This document shows positions 9,190-21,073 of a stretch of 64,000 nt of DNA, piece after piece. The notes beneath the pieces are model-generated. The model made no database searches, had not been told where the DNA came from, and saw nothing but the letters and a program-made list of their open reading frames with translations. The stretch is from Wenjunlia tyrosinilytica. GTDB taxonomy: Bacteria; Actinomycetota; Actinomycetes; Streptomycetales; Streptomycetaceae. Position 1 is the first letter of the stretch. Every line of letters starts with the position of its first letter. The DNA is taken from the NCBI RefSeq assembly GCF_014646055.1, contig NZ_BMMS01000006.1, positions 116,882 through 180,881 on the forward strand, given 5' to 3'. The position numbers and the translations under genes were made by a program.

Positions 9190-9327
9190 GGAACGGCATC
9201 CTCCCAGGCTCCGACGTGCCTTCGCGACCGAGGTGCACCCCATGGCGGCGGTGCACCTCCATGACGGCCGGGGAGGACGAGACGGCCGGGGAGGACGAAG
9301 GGTTGCGCTGCTCCGCCGGGGCCCGCC

Positions 9328-10806
9328 CTACTCGGCGAGGGTGGCGCCGAAGCGGGCGTCCGCCGACGGGGCGTTCAGCGAGCCGCCGCCGAAGGTCCAC
9401 GAGCCCTTGGCGGTCAGGCCGCTCGCGGTGCCGTTGAACAGCCAGGCGACGCCGTCGTCGGTGTTCTCGCCGGGGGCGGCGGCGATCAGGCCCGCCTTCC
9501 CGTCGCGGTTGGCGTCGATGAGCCGGACCTGGCCGCCGAAGCGGTCGGACTTCTCGGCGGTGCCGGGGACGTCGGCGCTGTTCTGGTCGAACGACTGGGC
9601 GCCGGTGGCCGTCAGTCCCTGGGCCGAGCCGCGCAGCAGCCACACCGCTCCCGCGTCGGCGACGGAGCCGATGTCCTCGCCGTCGGCGCCGATCGCGACA
9701 TCGGGGAACTGGTCGCCGTTGACGTCACCGATCGACAGATCGGAGCCCCACCGGTCGCCGGCCTCCGCGGTGCCGGGTACGCCGGGCGATTCCTGCGTCC
9801 ACACCCTGGGGTCGTCCGGGCCGGTCTGCCCGACCGGGCCGTCGGCGCTGCCGCGCCACACCTTGATCTGGCCGCTGCTGCCCTTCTGCGCGGGGTAGGC
9901 GGTGACCAGGTCGTCGTACCCGTCGCCGTCGATGTCGCCGCTGGCGCCGACCGTGCCGCCCGCGAAGTCACGGCCGAGGGTGAGTTCTCCGGTGGCGGTG
10001 CCGAACCAGGACTGCGCCCATCCCACGGTGTCGGTGCCGTCGCTCGCGGTGCCGAGCACGATCAGGTCGTCGTGGTGGTCGCGGTTGTAGTCCCCGGCGG
10101 TCAGGCCGACGGCGTTCACCGTGGCATCGGCCGCCTTGCCGCCGCCGGGGCTGTGCGCGCCGACCCGCCGGCTGTGCGCGCGAACGGCCCTGGGCGCCGC
10201 CGAGGGGCCGGACGCCTCGAACCGGTAGTACACGAAGTCCTGGCCGGTCAGCGTCGCCAGCTCCGCCCTGCCCGCCTCGTCGAAGTCGCCCGTGGCCACG
10301 GCGCGGCCGTAAGCGTTTCCGGCCGCGGGGATGTCGTCCTCGAGCCACAGGCTGTCGCCGGTCAGACCCCGGGCCGAGCCCCACAGGACCGTGATGGCGC
10401 CCGCGTCGGTGACCGTGCCGATGTCCTCGCCGGGCATGCCCACGGCGAGGTCGGGGAAGCCGTCGCCGTCGAAGTCGCCGGACGCGGTGGCCCGGCCGAA
10501 CCGGTCGCCGGTCTCGGCGCTGCCCGGTACCCCGGCGGTGTTCTGGCTGATCACCGTGCGTTTCGACGTGCTGATGCCACTGGCCCCGCCGTACAGGACG
10601 GCGATGTAGCCGGCCTTGGTGTGCCCGCCGATCGTGGCGTCCGGGGCGGAGACGACGAGGTCCGGGTAGCCGTCGCCGTTGAAGTCGTCGTGCGTGGCGG
10701 GCGGAGGCAGCGGACCCGCGGCGGCGGGTGATCCGGCGGCCGTGATCGCGGCGCCGCCGAGCAGAAGGAGTGAGGCCGCCACGGCGGCCGTGCGGTGCTT
10801 GCCCAC
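9328..10806 (-). CDS. Secreted FG-GAP repeat protein (copy 3)
   Basis: 492 residues. The start is GTG 10806 with AAGGAG eight bases upstream. Residues 1-32 are a signal peptide ending ASPAAA-like (ITAAGSPAAAG). Calcium-type loops include DFNGDGYPD, DFDGDGFPD, DFDEAGRAE, DYNRDHHDD, DIDGDGYDD and DVNGDQFPD; the third has lost its acidic pattern. Same architecture as copies 1 and 2. The first gene of the cluster in transcription order, separated from the upstream Fe-S gene by a strong hairpin. Confidence 0.9.
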   Translation of the reverse strand: MGKHRTAAVAASLLLLGGAAITAAGSPAAAGPLPPPATHDDFNGDGYPDLVVSAPDATIGGHTKAGYIAVLYGGASGISTSKRTVISQNTAGVPGSAETGDRFGRATASGDFDGDGFPDLAVGMPGEDIGTVTDAGAITVLWGSARGLTGDSLWLEDDIPAAGNAYGRAVATGDFDEAGRAELATLTGQDFVYYRFEASGPSAAPRAVRAHSRRVGAHSPGGGKAADATVNAVGLTAGDYNRDHHDDLIVLGTASDGTDTVGWAQSWFGTATGELTLGRDFAGGTVGASGDIDGDGYDDLVTAYPAQKGSSGQIKVWRGSADGPVGQTGPDDPRVWTQESPGVPGTAEAGDRWGSDLSIGDVNGDQFPDVAIGADGEDIGSVADAGAVWLLRGSAQGLTATGAQSFDQNSADVPGTAEKSDRFGGQVRLIDANRDGKAGLIAAAPGENTDDGVAWLFNGTASGLTAKGSWTFGGGSLNAPSADARFGATLAE

Positions 10807-10857
10807 GACAGGCTCCTTGAAGTGAAGGGCCGGGCGTTCGCGGGGGTCACAGCAGAG

Positions 10858-10901
10858 GGCCCGTTCCCCTGCTGTCTTCGGTTCAGACAGGGGAACGGGC
10901 C
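10858..10901 (-). terminator. Hairpin terminator after the Fe-S reductase gene
   Basis: GGCCCGTTCCCCTG at 10858-10871 pairs perfectly with CAGGGGAACGGGCC at 10888-10901 around a 16-base loop. It lies 30 bases past the stop of the Fe-S gene in its direction of transcription and upstream of FG-GAP copy 3. Confidence 0.85.
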
Positions 10902-10931
10902 ATGGGGTTGTACGGCGCGAGCAGGCCCCGT

Positions 10932-13214
10932 TCAGGAGGAGCTGGCCGCCTCGGCGGGCTCGTCCTCCTCGGTCACCGCGACGGGGGTCTTCACGGACTG
11001 CAGCAGGAGCTGCGCCACGTCGACCACCTGGAGGTTCTCCTTCACCTGGACGGCCCCTTCACCGTCGGCGGCGGCCTTCTTGCCGTTGACCGAGTCCGAC
11101 AGCATGACGAGGCAGAACGGGCAGGCGGTGGAGACGATGTCGGGGTTGAGCGAGAGCGCCTCGTCCACACGCTCGTTGTTGATGCGCTTGCCGATGCGCT
11201 CCTCCATCCACATCCGCGCGCCGCCGGCGCCGCAGCAGAAGCCGCGCTCGGAGTGGCGGTGCATCTCCTCGTTGCGCAGGCCCGGCACCTTGGCGATGAT
11301 CTCGCGCGGCGGTGTGTAGACCTTGTTGTGGCGGCCGAGGTAGCACGGGTCGTGGTAGGTGATCAGGCCCTCGACGGGCGTGACAGGCACCAGCTTGCCC
11401 TCGTCGATCAGGTGCTGGAGCAGCTGCGTGTGGTGGATGACCTCGAAGTGCCCGCCGAGCTGCGGGTACTCATTGGCGATCGTGTTGAAGCAGTGGGGGC
11501 AGGTCGCGACGATCTTCTTCTTCTCCTTGGGGACCGTGATCCCCTCCTCGGCGTCCTCGCCGAAGACCATGTTGAGCATCTCGACGTTCTGCTGGCCGAG
11601 CATCTGGAAGAGGAACTCGTTGCCGAGGCGGCGGGCCGAGTCACCGGTGCACGCCTCCTCGCCGCCGAGGATCGCGAACTTCACGCCCGCCGTGTGCAGG
11701 AGCTCGGCGAACGCCTTGGTGGTCTTCTTCGCCCGGTCCTCCAGGGCGCCCGCGCAGCCGACCCAGTACAGGTAGTCGATCTCGGTGGCGTCCTCGACGG
11801 TCTTGCCGACGATCGGGACCTCGAAGTCGACCTCCTTGGTCCACTCCAGGCGTGCCTTGGCGTTCATGCCCCACGGGTTGCCCTTGTTCTCCAGGTTCTT
11901 GAGCATCGTGCCCGCCTCGGAGGGGAACGACGACTCGATCATCACCTGGTAGCGGCGCATGTCGACGATGTGGTCGATGTGCTCGATGTCCACCGGGCAC
12001 TGCTCGACGCAGGCGCCGCAGGTGGTGCACGACCACAGGACGTCCGGGTCGATGACGCCGCCCAGACCATGGGGAGCGTCCTCGGCGGTGCCGATCAGCG
12101 GGCGCTCGGCCTCGGCGAGCGCCGCGGCGGGAACGTCCTTGAGCTGCTCCTCGCCGGCCTTCTCCTCGCCTTCCGCGTCCTTGCCGCCGCCCGCCAGCAG
12201 ATACGGCGCCTTGGCGTAGGCGTGGTCGCGCAGGCTCATGATCAGCAGCTTGGGGGACAGCGGCTTGCCGGTGTTCCAGGCAGGGCACTGCGACTGGCAG
12301 CGGCCGCACTCGGTGCAGGTGGAGAAGTCAAGCAGGCCCTTCCACGAGAAGTGCTCGACCTGGGAGACGCCGAACTGGTCGTCCTCGCCCGGGTCCTCGA
12401 AGTCGATCGGCTTGCCTGCGCTGGTCATCGGCTGGAGCGCGCCGAGGGAGACGGCGCCGTCGGCCTCGCGCTTGAACCAGATGTTGAAGAAGGCCAGGAA
12501 GCGGTGCCACGCGACGCCCATGTTGGCGTTGAGGCCGAGCGTGATCGCCCAGACCATCGTGACGCCGAGCTTGATCATCGCGAAGAGGTAGACCATGTCC
12601 TGCAGGCCGGTCTCGCTCAGCCCGTCGAACAGCTTGATCAGCGGGTACGAGGCGAAGTAGGCGGCCTCGTAGGTGTGGACACCGTCGAAGACGCCCTCGA
12701 GGGCCCGCAGCGCCAGGATGCACACGCCGATGGTGAGGATGACGTACTCGACGAAGTACGCCTGCCACATCTTCGAGCCCGTGAAGCGCGACTTGCGGCC
12801 GGCGCGCGAGGGCAGGTTCAGCAGGCGGATAGCGATCAGCGTGACGATGCCCAGCGTGGTGGCCAGCGCGATGAACTCGGTGTACACCTCGTACGGCAGC
12901 CAGTGGCCGACCACGGGCAGCACCCAGTCGGCCTTGAACAGCTGCCCGTAGGCGTTGACGATCGTCAGGCCGAGCGTGAGGAAGCCGACCGCGACGAACC
13001 AGTGGGCCACGCCGACGATGCCCCATCGGTTCATCCGTGTGTGGCCCAGGAACTCCTTCGCCAGCGTCACGGTGCGCTGCGCCGGCTCGTTGGTGCGGGT
13101 GCTGTCCGGCTGCCCCAGCCGGATGAAGCGGTAGATGTACCCGACCGTACGAGAGATGAGCGCAACGCCGACCGCGGTGAGTACCAGCGAGACGACGATG
13201 GCTGCGAGTTGCAT
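10932..13214 (-). CDS. Membrane (Fe-S)-binding heterodisulfide-reductase-like protein
   Basis: 760 residues; ATG 13214 follows GAGGAG. The N-terminal 290 residues have about six membrane segments. Two 4Fe-4S motifs follow: CTECGRCQSQCP and CTTCGACVEQCP. The C-terminal part has two CCG (cysteine-rich) domains, visible as VGCAGALEDRAKK...EEACTGDSARR and DPCYLGRH...GFCCGAGGARMW. This architecture is that of the HdrD/GlcF-like oxidoreductases of actinobacteria, which pass electrons between a soluble dehydrogenase and the membrane. The N-terminal domain resembles a cytochrome-b-like quinone-reactive unit. The electron donor is unknown. Confidence 0.88.
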   Translation of the reverse strand: MQLAAIVVSLVLTAVGVALISRTVGYIYRFIRLGQPDSTRTNEPAQRTVTLAKEFLGHTRMNRWGIVGVAHWFVAVGFLTLGLTIVNAYGQLFKADWVLPVVGHWLPYEVYTEFIALATTLGIVTLIAIRLLNLPSRAGRKSRFTGSKMWQAYFVEYVILTIGVCILALRALEGVFDGVHTYEAAYFASYPLIKLFDGLSETGLQDMVYLFAMIKLGVTMVWAITLGLNANMGVAWHRFLAFFNIWFKREADGAVSLGALQPMTSAGKPIDFEDPGEDDQFGVSQVEHFSWKGLLDFSTCTECGRCQSQCPAWNTGKPLSPKLLIMSLRDHAYAKAPYLLAGGGKDAEGEEKAGEEQLKDVPAAALAEAERPLIGTAEDAPHGLGGVIDPDVLWSCTTCGACVEQCPVDIEHIDHIVDMRRYQVMIESSFPSEAGTMLKNLENKGNPWGMNAKARLEWTKEVDFEVPIVGKTVEDATEIDYLYWVGCAGALEDRAKKTTKAFAELLHTAGVKFAILGGEEACTGDSARRLGNEFLFQMLGQQNVEMLNMVFGEDAEEGITVPKEKKKIVATCPHCFNTIANEYPQLGGHFEVIHHTQLLQHLIDEGKLVPVTPVEGLITYHDPCYLGRHNKVYTPPREIIAKVPGLRNEEMHRHSERGFCCGAGGARMWMEERIGKRINNERVDEALSLNPDIVSTACPFCLVMLSDSVNGKKAAADGEGAVQVKENLQVVDVAQLLLQSVKTPVAVTEEDEPAEAASSS

Positions 13215-13627
13215 GGACGGCTCCTCGGCCTGCGGTTTCCGGTGACGGTTCCAATGGCTACCTATGGGTAACTTCCTGGGTGTGCTGCTGAGATTACCCA
13301 GGAAACGGCGCACTCAGAAGCCGATCGGGCGGTGATCTGCGTCGCCACCCGCAGTCTCGCAGGTCAGGGGCGGGGTGTGGGCCTTGTGCGGGGCGCGGGG
13401 GTGCCCGTCCGCGAGGGCCGCCCACGAGGCCGCCCACGAGGTCGGCCCATGAGGTCGGCCCATGAGGTCCGACCGTGAGGTCCGTCCGAGCTCCGACCGG
13501 AGATCCGTGCGCGAGATCCGTTCGAGCGTCACTGGTCAGTGAATCGGTAAATATCAGACTACTTTGGACAGATCTTTTCGGGTGTGCACGGGCAGCACGT
13601 GTCCGGAGCGTGTCCGAAGGAGGTGGT
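13215..13627. other. Intergenic region with 13-bp repeats between divergent genes
   Basis: 413 bases without a supported gene. It holds four consecutive 13-base units of the type ATGAGGTCGGCCC at 13436-13487, preceded by more degenerate copies, and then an AT-richer stretch around 13545-13565 (GGTAAATATCAGACTAC) that probably contains the promoter of the glycosyltransferase gene. I see no reading frame with a ribosome binding site here. Confidence 0.6.
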
Positions 13628-14790
13628 ATGGCCCGTCGCCGCGTCACCGTCGTCGAGCCGCACCTGCCGCACTACCGGGTGCCGTTCTTCGAGCGGCTGG
13701 CGACCGAGCTCGACACCCGGGGGATCGCGCTCACGGTCGCGCACGGGACGCCTCCCGCCTCTCCCGCTTCTCCCGGCTCTCCCGCCTCTCCCGGCCCTGG
13801 ACTGCCGGACGCGGTCGCCCTGCCGCATCACGGCCGTGAGCTGCCGGGCGCGGTCGCGCTGCCGCAGCGCTCGCTGAGGCTGGGGGCCCGTGAGGTGCAG
13901 TGGCGCCGACTCGGAGAGCTGGGCCGGGCCTGCGACGCGCTGGTCTTCCACCACGGCCCGGGGCATCTCGACCCCTATCCCCGGCTGGCGCTCACCCGCC
14001 CCTTCCGCGGTCCCCCGGTCGCGCTGTGGGGGTGGGGGGACCGCGGCGGGCTCGGCGGCTCCGGCGCGCGGACCGTACGGGGCTTGCTCACCCGCCGCGC
14101 CGACTGGTTCTTTGCCTACACCGACGAGGGCGCTCGGAACGTCGCCGCCTCCGGCTTCCCCGCCCATCGCGTCACCGTCGTGCGCAACTCGACCGACACC
14201 GCCGCGCTCCTGGCCGCGCGTCGGCGGGTCACGGCCGAGCAGGTGGCGGCCTTCCGCGCCTGCCACGGCCTGCGGCCCGGCCGCACCGCCTGGTACGTCG
14301 GCGGGCTGGAGGCCCGCAAGCGCATCCCGTTCCTGCTGGCCGCCGCCGACCTCACGGCGCGCCGCCTGCCGGGCTTCCGGCTGCTGGTGGCGGGCGACGG
14401 CAGCGGGCGGCCGCTCGTGGAGTCGGCGGCGGGCGGCGCGGTCACCTATCTGGGCCCGCTCTCGTGCGAGGCGAAGGCGCTGGTGGGGGCGGCCTCCGAT
14501 GTCCTGCTGATGCCGGGGGCGGTGGGGCTGGCGGCCGTGGACGCACTGGCACTGGGGACTCCGGTGGTCACGGTGCCGGGCTCGCACGGTCCCGAGTTCG
14601 GTTACCTCAGACACGGGCGCAGCGCGCTGGTGGTGCGCGGCGCCGGGCGGGAGTTCGCGGACGCCGTCGTGGACCTGCTCTCCAGCCCCGAGCGGCTGGA
14701 GCGGATGCGGCGGTGGTGCCGCCAGGACGCCTCCCAGTACTCGGTGGAGTGGATGAGCGCGCGCTTCGCGGACGGCGTCGAGCGGCTGCT

Positions 14791-14803
<13 letters not shown>
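13628..14803 (+). CDS. Glycosyltransferase, GT4/GT-B type
   Basis: 391 residues; ATG 13628 follows AAGGAGGTGG. The N-terminal acceptor domain starts VTVVEPHLPHYRVPFFERLA, a form common in GT4 enzymes. The C-terminal nucleotide-sugar domain shows GGLEARKRIPFLLAA near residue 225, GDGSGR near 257, YLGPLS near 275, and GAVGLAAVDALALGTPVV near 300 in place of the usual E-x7-E signature. It would transfer a sugar to an unknown acceptor, probably at the inner membrane. An internal Pro/Ala/Ser repeat (PASPASPGSPASPG) near residue 45 is low-complexity. The stop codon falls in the first unit of a 14-bp triplicate. Confidence 0.82.
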
Positions 14804-17479
<2,676 letters not shown>

Positions 17480-17509
17480 CGGCCTGAACTGGCGGAAGGA
17501 GGGACGCCG

Positions 17510-18697
17510 ATGAGCACGAGAGACTTCGTCGAGAAGGACTACTACAAGATCCTCGGCGTCCCGAAGGATGCCACCGAGGCCGAGATCAAGAAGGCGTACC
17601 GCAAGCTCGCCCGCGAGTTCCACCCGGACGCCAACAAGGGGGACGTCGCGGCCGAGGAGCGCTTCAAGGAGGTCTCCGAGGCCAACGACGTACTCAGCGA
17701 CCCCAAGCGGCGCAAGGAGTACGACGAGGCTCGCACCCTGTTCGGGAACGGCGGCTACCGCGCGGGCGGTGCCGCCGGGCCCGGCGGGTTCTCCTTCGAC
17801 CTCGGCGACCTGTTCGGCGGGGCGCCCGGCGGCCCGCAGGGCGGTGCCGGGGGCGGCTTCGGCGGCGGACTCGGGGATGTCTTCGGCGGTCTGTTCAACC
17901 GCGGCGGTACGGCGGGCCCCCGTACGCAGGCGCCCCGCCGGGGCGCCGACATCGAGTCCGATGTCACGCTCAGCTTCATGGAGGCCGTGGAGGGCGCGAC
18001 TGTGCCCCTGCGGATGAGCAGCAAGGCCCCCTGCAAGGCGTGCGCCGGGACGGGCGACAAGAACGGCACCCCGAGGGTCTGCCCGACCTGCGTGGGCACC
18101 GGCCAGGTCTCCCGTTCCCAGGGGGGCAGCTTCGCGCTGTCCGACCCCTGCCGCGACTGCAAGGGCCGCGGCCTGATCGCGCAGGACCCCTGCGACGTCT
18201 GCCGCGGCAGCGGCCGGGCGACGAGCTCGCGCACCATGCAGGTGCGCATCCCCGCCGGCGTCAACGACGGCCAGCGGATCCGCCTGCGCGGCAAGGGCGC
18301 CCCCGGTGAGACCGGGGGACCCGCGGGCGACCTCTACGTGGTCGTGCATGTCTCGACCCACGCCGTCTTCGGCCGCAAGGGCGACAACCTCACGGTGACC
18401 GTACCGGTGACATTCCCCGAAGCGGCGCTCGGCGGCGAGGTCCGGGTCCCGACCCTCGGCGGCCCCCCGGTCACGCTTAAGCTGCCCCCGGGCACACCGA
18501 ACGGCCGTACGATGCGCGCCCGGGGCAAGGGAGCCGTCCGCAAGGACGGCACCCGCGGAGACCTGCTGGTGACCATCGAGGTCGCCGTGCCCAAGGAAGT
18601 CGACGGCAAGGCACTGGACGCGCTGGAGTCGTATCGCGAGGCGACGGCGGACGAGGATCCGCGGGCCGAGCTGTTCAAGGCCGCGAAGGGAGCATGA
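17510..18697 (+). CDS. dnaJ: Chaperone DnaJ, type I
   Basis: 395 residues; ATG 17510 follows GAAGGAGGGA. J-domain at residues 8-75 with the HPD motif (FHPDANKGD), then a Gly/Phe-rich linker (about 80-145), four zinc-finger repeats (CKACAGTG, CPTCVGTG, CRDCKGRG, CDVCRGSG) at about 175-235, and the C-terminal substrate-binding domain. It delivers substrate to DnaK and stimulates its ATPase. The extra residue in the first J-domain spacer (DANKGD) is usual in actinobacterial DnaJ1. The last bases overlap the hspR start. Confidence 0.98.
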   Translation: MSTRDFVEKDYYKILGVPKDATEAEIKKAYRKLAREFHPDANKGDVAAEERFKEVSEANDVLSDPKRRKEYDEARTLFGNGGYRAGGAAGPGGFSFDLGDLFGGAPGGPQGGAGGGFGGGLGDVFGGLFNRGGTAGPRTQAPRRGADIESDVTLSFMEAVEGATVPLRMSSKAPCKACAGTGDKNGTPRVCPTCVGTGQVSRSQGGSFALSDPCRDCKGRGLIAQDPCDVCRGSGRATSSRTMQVRIPAGVNDGQRIRLRGKGAPGETGGPAGDLYVVVHVSTHAVFGRKGDNLTVTVPVTFPEAALGGEVRVPTLGGPPVTLKLPPGTPNGRTMRARGKGAVRKDGTRGDLLVTIEVAVPKEVDGKALDALESYREATADEDPRAELFKAAKGA

Positions 18698-19224
18698 GCA
18701 TGGAAGGACGGCTGCCCGGCGGGGGACTGCCCGGTACTCCAGGACCCGGTAACCCCGGACTGCCGGGACGTGGCGCACGCCCGCGAAGCGCCAACCCCTA
18801 CCAGCTGACCGAGGAGAGCCCGGTCTATGTGATCTCGGTCGCGGCCCAGCTCTCCGGCCTCCATCCGCAGACGCTGCGCCAGTACGACCGCCTGGGTCTG
18901 GTCTCCCCCGACCGCACCCCGGGCCGGGGACGGCGCTACTCCGCCCGTGACATCGAGCAGTTGCGCGAGGTGCAGCGGCTGTCGCAGGACGAGGGCATCA
19001 ACCTCGCCGGGATCAAGCGCATCATCGAACTGGAGAACACGGTCGACGCGCTCCAGTCGCGCCTTGTGGAGATGCAGGCGGCCCTCGAGGACGCGGCCGC
19101 GACCCTGGCCCAGCGCGAGGCGGCCGTCCACGCCTCGTACCGGCGCGACCTGGTCCCGTACCAGGAGGTGCAGCAGTCGAGCGCGCTGGTGGTGTGGCGC
19201 CCGAAGAAACGGTCTTCCGACTGA
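18694..19224 (+). CDS. hspR: Heat-shock repressor HspR (MerR family)
   Basis: 176 residues from ATG 18694, which overlaps the dnaJ stop (ATGA); ATG 18700 is an equally possible start. Residues 1-35 are a Pro/Gly-rich extension; a MerR-type winged helix follows (YVISVAAQLSGLHPQTLRQY, then GRGRRYSARDIEQL) and a dimerising coiled coil (residues 110-150). HspR represses the dnaK operon, clpB and lon by binding HAIR sites, with DnaK as co-repressor in Streptomyces. HAIR sites are seen upstream of both dnaK and clpB in this window, giving an autoregulated loop. Confidence 0.97.
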   Translation: MSMEGRLPGGGLPGTPGPGNPGLPGRGARPRSANPYQLTEESPVYVISVAAQLSGLHPQTLRQYDRLGLVSPDRTPGRGRRYSARDIEQLREVQRLSQDEGINLAGIKRIIELENTVDALQSRLVEMQAALEDAAATLAQREAAVHASYRRDLVPYQEVQQSSALVVWRPKKRSSD

Positions 19225-19255
19225 CGGGTCCACTCCCCGTGCGGGTCCAGCGGTT

Positions 19256-19286
19256 GAGCCCCGGAGCGCGATGCGCTCCGGGGCTC
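19256..19286 (+). terminator. Terminator of the dnaK operon
   Basis: GAGCCCCGGAGCGC and GCGCTCCGGGGCTC form a perfect 14-bp stem with a three-base loop, 31 bases after the hspR stop. Confidence 0.92.
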
Positions 19287-19507
19287 GGTGCTCTGCGCGG
19301 GCGTTCGCGGTGTCCTTCGCAGCGTCCTTCTCGGTGTCCTTCGCGGTATCCCCGGGGTCCCCTTCGGCCTGGCGGCCGAGTGAGGAGATCTTGTCGGGAA
19401 GATGTAACGACCAGGTCTCGGCATCCTGCGGAGGCGGGAGTTCCCGCTTTACTGAGGCGCCACAGACACCGGGGCACTCGGGCTGGGACTATTCGGAGGC
19501 ACGTCGC

Positions 19508-20086
19508 ATGGGCAGGCATGGCAGACCCGACCGGGTGAGCCGGGCGCGTTCCACCGCGTTCAGGGCCGCGGCCACGGTGGGGGCGGCCGGAGCCGTGGGT
19601 GCCTTCGCTCTCGCCTACCACGCGGCGGGCAGCGGTGAGGTCCACGCGCAGGCGCAGTCCCACTCCCGGTACCTCCCGGCGAACGACACCTCCGCGTCGT
19701 CCGACCAGGCCGACGAGTCCGGCCGCGCGGGGATGGGCCCCACCTCCTCCGCCCCGCCGAAGGCCGTGCGTGGCGTCGGCAGCCCCGAGGACCGGGCATC
19801 TCGTTCGGACAGCCGCCCCGCCCAGGTGCCGCACGAGGCGTCCTCCAGCCCGGCGGGCACCTTCACCCCCACCGCACCGGCCGGGAAGACGCACGGCAAC
19901 GGGCACGGCAACGGCCCCTCCAAGCCGTCGGACCAGCCGACGCCCGGTTCGACCGGTCCGGCCCAGCCGACCGCCGCCCCCTCGCATCCCCAGCAGGGCG
20001 ATTCGCAGCACCACGACCCGGTCACCGACACCGTCGGCGGTGTGCTCGACGGTGTCGGCGGGGCCCTCGGCGGGCTGCTCGGCTGA
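19508..20086 (+). CDS. Exported low-complexity Pro/Ser/Thr-rich protein
   Basis: 192 residues; ATG 19508 follows GGAGG. A basic N-terminus (MGRHGRPDRVSRARS) and a hydrophobic stretch (AAATVGAAGAVGAFALAYHAA, about residues 19-40) form a signal peptide or anchor. The rest is disordered, rich in Pro, Ser, Thr and Gly, with a GNGHGNG patch, and ends with a short glycine-rich hydrophobic motif (VGGVLDGVGGALGGLLG). No cysteine pair or sorting signal is visible. I do not recognise a family; a cell-envelope role is a guess. Confidence 0.7.
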   Translation: MGRHGRPDRVSRARSTAFRAAATVGAAGAVGAFALAYHAAGSGEVHAQAQSHSRYLPANDTSASSDQADESGRAGMGPTSSAPPKAVRGVGSPEDRASRSDSRPAQVPHEASSSPAGTFTPTAPAGKTHGNGHGNGPSKPSDQPTPGSTGPAQPTAAPSHPQQGDSQHHDPVTDTVGGVLDGVGGALGGLLG

Positions 20087-20097
20087 CTGACGGGCCG

Positions 20098-20160
20098 TCG
20101 GGCGGTCGAGCCGTATCGAACCGTCGAGCCGTATCGGGCGGTCGAGCCGTATCGGGCGGT
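20098..20160. repeat. 18-bp degenerate tandem repeat, about 3.5 copies
   Basis: Units like GGGCGGTCGAGCCGTATC with one variant GAACCGTCGAGCCGTATC, starting about ten bases after the stop of the exported protein gene. Confidence 0.8.
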
Positions 20161-20199
20161 CGGCTTGGCCGGTCCGACGGCCGACCGGCCGTCAGTTCC

Positions 20200-20595
20200 T
20201 CAGGGGCGGCCCAGGGCCCGTTCCACGGTGATCTCGATGACCACGCGCTCCGGGTTGGGGCGCGGCTCGCGGTAGCGCTCGGCGTAGCGGCGCTCCGCGT
20301 CGGCGACCGACTCGGGATCCGTGCGGACGACGGCCGTGCCCTCCAGCGTGGACCAGCGGGCCCGGTCCACCTGGCACACGGCGACCACGGCCTTGCCCGC
20401 CGCGGCGACATTGCGGGCCTTGGCGGAGGTGCGGCTGGTGATGACCCGGGCGATGCCGGTCGCCGGGTCGAACGTGGCGCCCACGGGGACGACGTGCGGG
20501 GTGCCGTCCGGGCGCAGCGTGGTGAGGGTGCACAGGTGCCGCTCGCGCCAGAAGGAGAGGAAGGCGTCGCCGGGAGCCCGCAGATCAATGGCCAT
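20200..20595 (-). CDS. PPOX-class (pyridoxamine 5'-phosphate oxidase-like) protein, probably F420-binding
   Basis: 131 residues; ATG 20595. The split-barrel flavin/F420 fold is indicated by [51 protein letters not shown] and the [10 protein letters not shown] strand. Actinobacterial members often bind F420 rather than FMN; the reaction is unknown. TACGGT lies six bases before the start on this strand, suggesting a leaderless mRNA. The gene diverges from the VOC gene at 20666, with a 70-base shared promoter region in which the two -10 boxes have the same sequence. Confidence 0.85.
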   Translation of the reverse strand: MAIDLRAPGDAFLSFWRERHLCTLTTLRPDGTPHVVPVGATFDPATGIARVITSRTSAKARNVAAAGKAVVAVCQVDRARWSTLEGTAVVRTDPESVADAERRYAERYREPRPNPERVVIEITVERALGRP

Positions 20596-20598
20596 GCG

Positions 20599-20665
20599 GG
20601 CACCGTACACAGGCGGTGTCCGATTCCTTCAAGACGGCCGGACGCCCCCCGCCTACGGTGCCGGT
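20599..20665. promoter_or_regulatory. Divergent leaderless promoters, two TACGGT boxes
   Basis: TACGGT occurs on both strands (20654-20659 on + and about 20602-20607 on -), each exactly six bases before an ATG. The matching arrangement suggests both genes are transcribed from start-codon-proximal promoters in a 70-base spacer. Confidence 0.55.
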
Positions 20666-21073
20666 ATGACTCCTCGTTTCTCCGTCGTCGGGCTGGTCGT
20701 GGAGGACATGGCCGCCGCTCTCGCGTTCTACCGCCGCCTCGGGCTGGACATCCCCGAGGACGCCGACACCCAGCCGCATGTCGAGGCCCCGCTGCCGGGC
20801 GGGCTGAAGCTGGTCTGGGACACCGTGGACACCATCCGCTCCTTCGATCCCGAGTGGACGGCACCGAAGGGAGACCACCGGGTCGCCCTGGCGTTCGCCT
20901 GCGACAGTCCCGCGGATGTGGACACGGTCTACGCCGAGCTGGTGCGGGCCGGGTACCAGGGGCACAAGGAGCCCTGGGACGCGTTCTGGGGGATGCGCTA
21001 CGCGGTCGTCCAGGACCCGGACGGCAATGCCGTGGACCTCTTCGCGCAGCTCAGCGGATCAGCAGGGCAGTGA
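20666..21073 (+). CDS. VOC/glyoxalase superfamily protein
   Basis: 135 residues; ATG 20666, six bases after TACGGT. Two beta-alpha-beta-beta-beta modules are visible: SVVGLVVEDMAAALAFYRRLGL at the start and VALAFACDSPADVDTVYAELVRAGY in the middle, with the terminal DPDGNAVDLF motif. Family members bind a metal and act as glyoxalases, dioxygenases or resistance proteins. The 3' end overlaps the AraC-type gene on the other strand by 23 bases. Confidence 0.88.
   Translation: MTPRFSVVGLVVEDMAAALAFYRRLGLDIPEDADTQPHVEAPLPGGLKLVWDTVDTIRSFDPEWTAPKGDHRVALAFACDSPADVDTVYAELVRAGYQGHKEPWDAFWGMRYAVVQDPDGNAVDLFAQLSGSAGQ

Noticed and set aside
10902..13271. 789-codon plus-strand frame opposite the Fe-S reductase
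   Set aside because: Shadow frame; the minus strand has two 4Fe-4S and two CCG motifs.
18010..18250. Separate cysteine-rich gene inside dnaJ
   Set aside because: The cysteines are the four zinc-finger repeats of DnaJ in its own frame.
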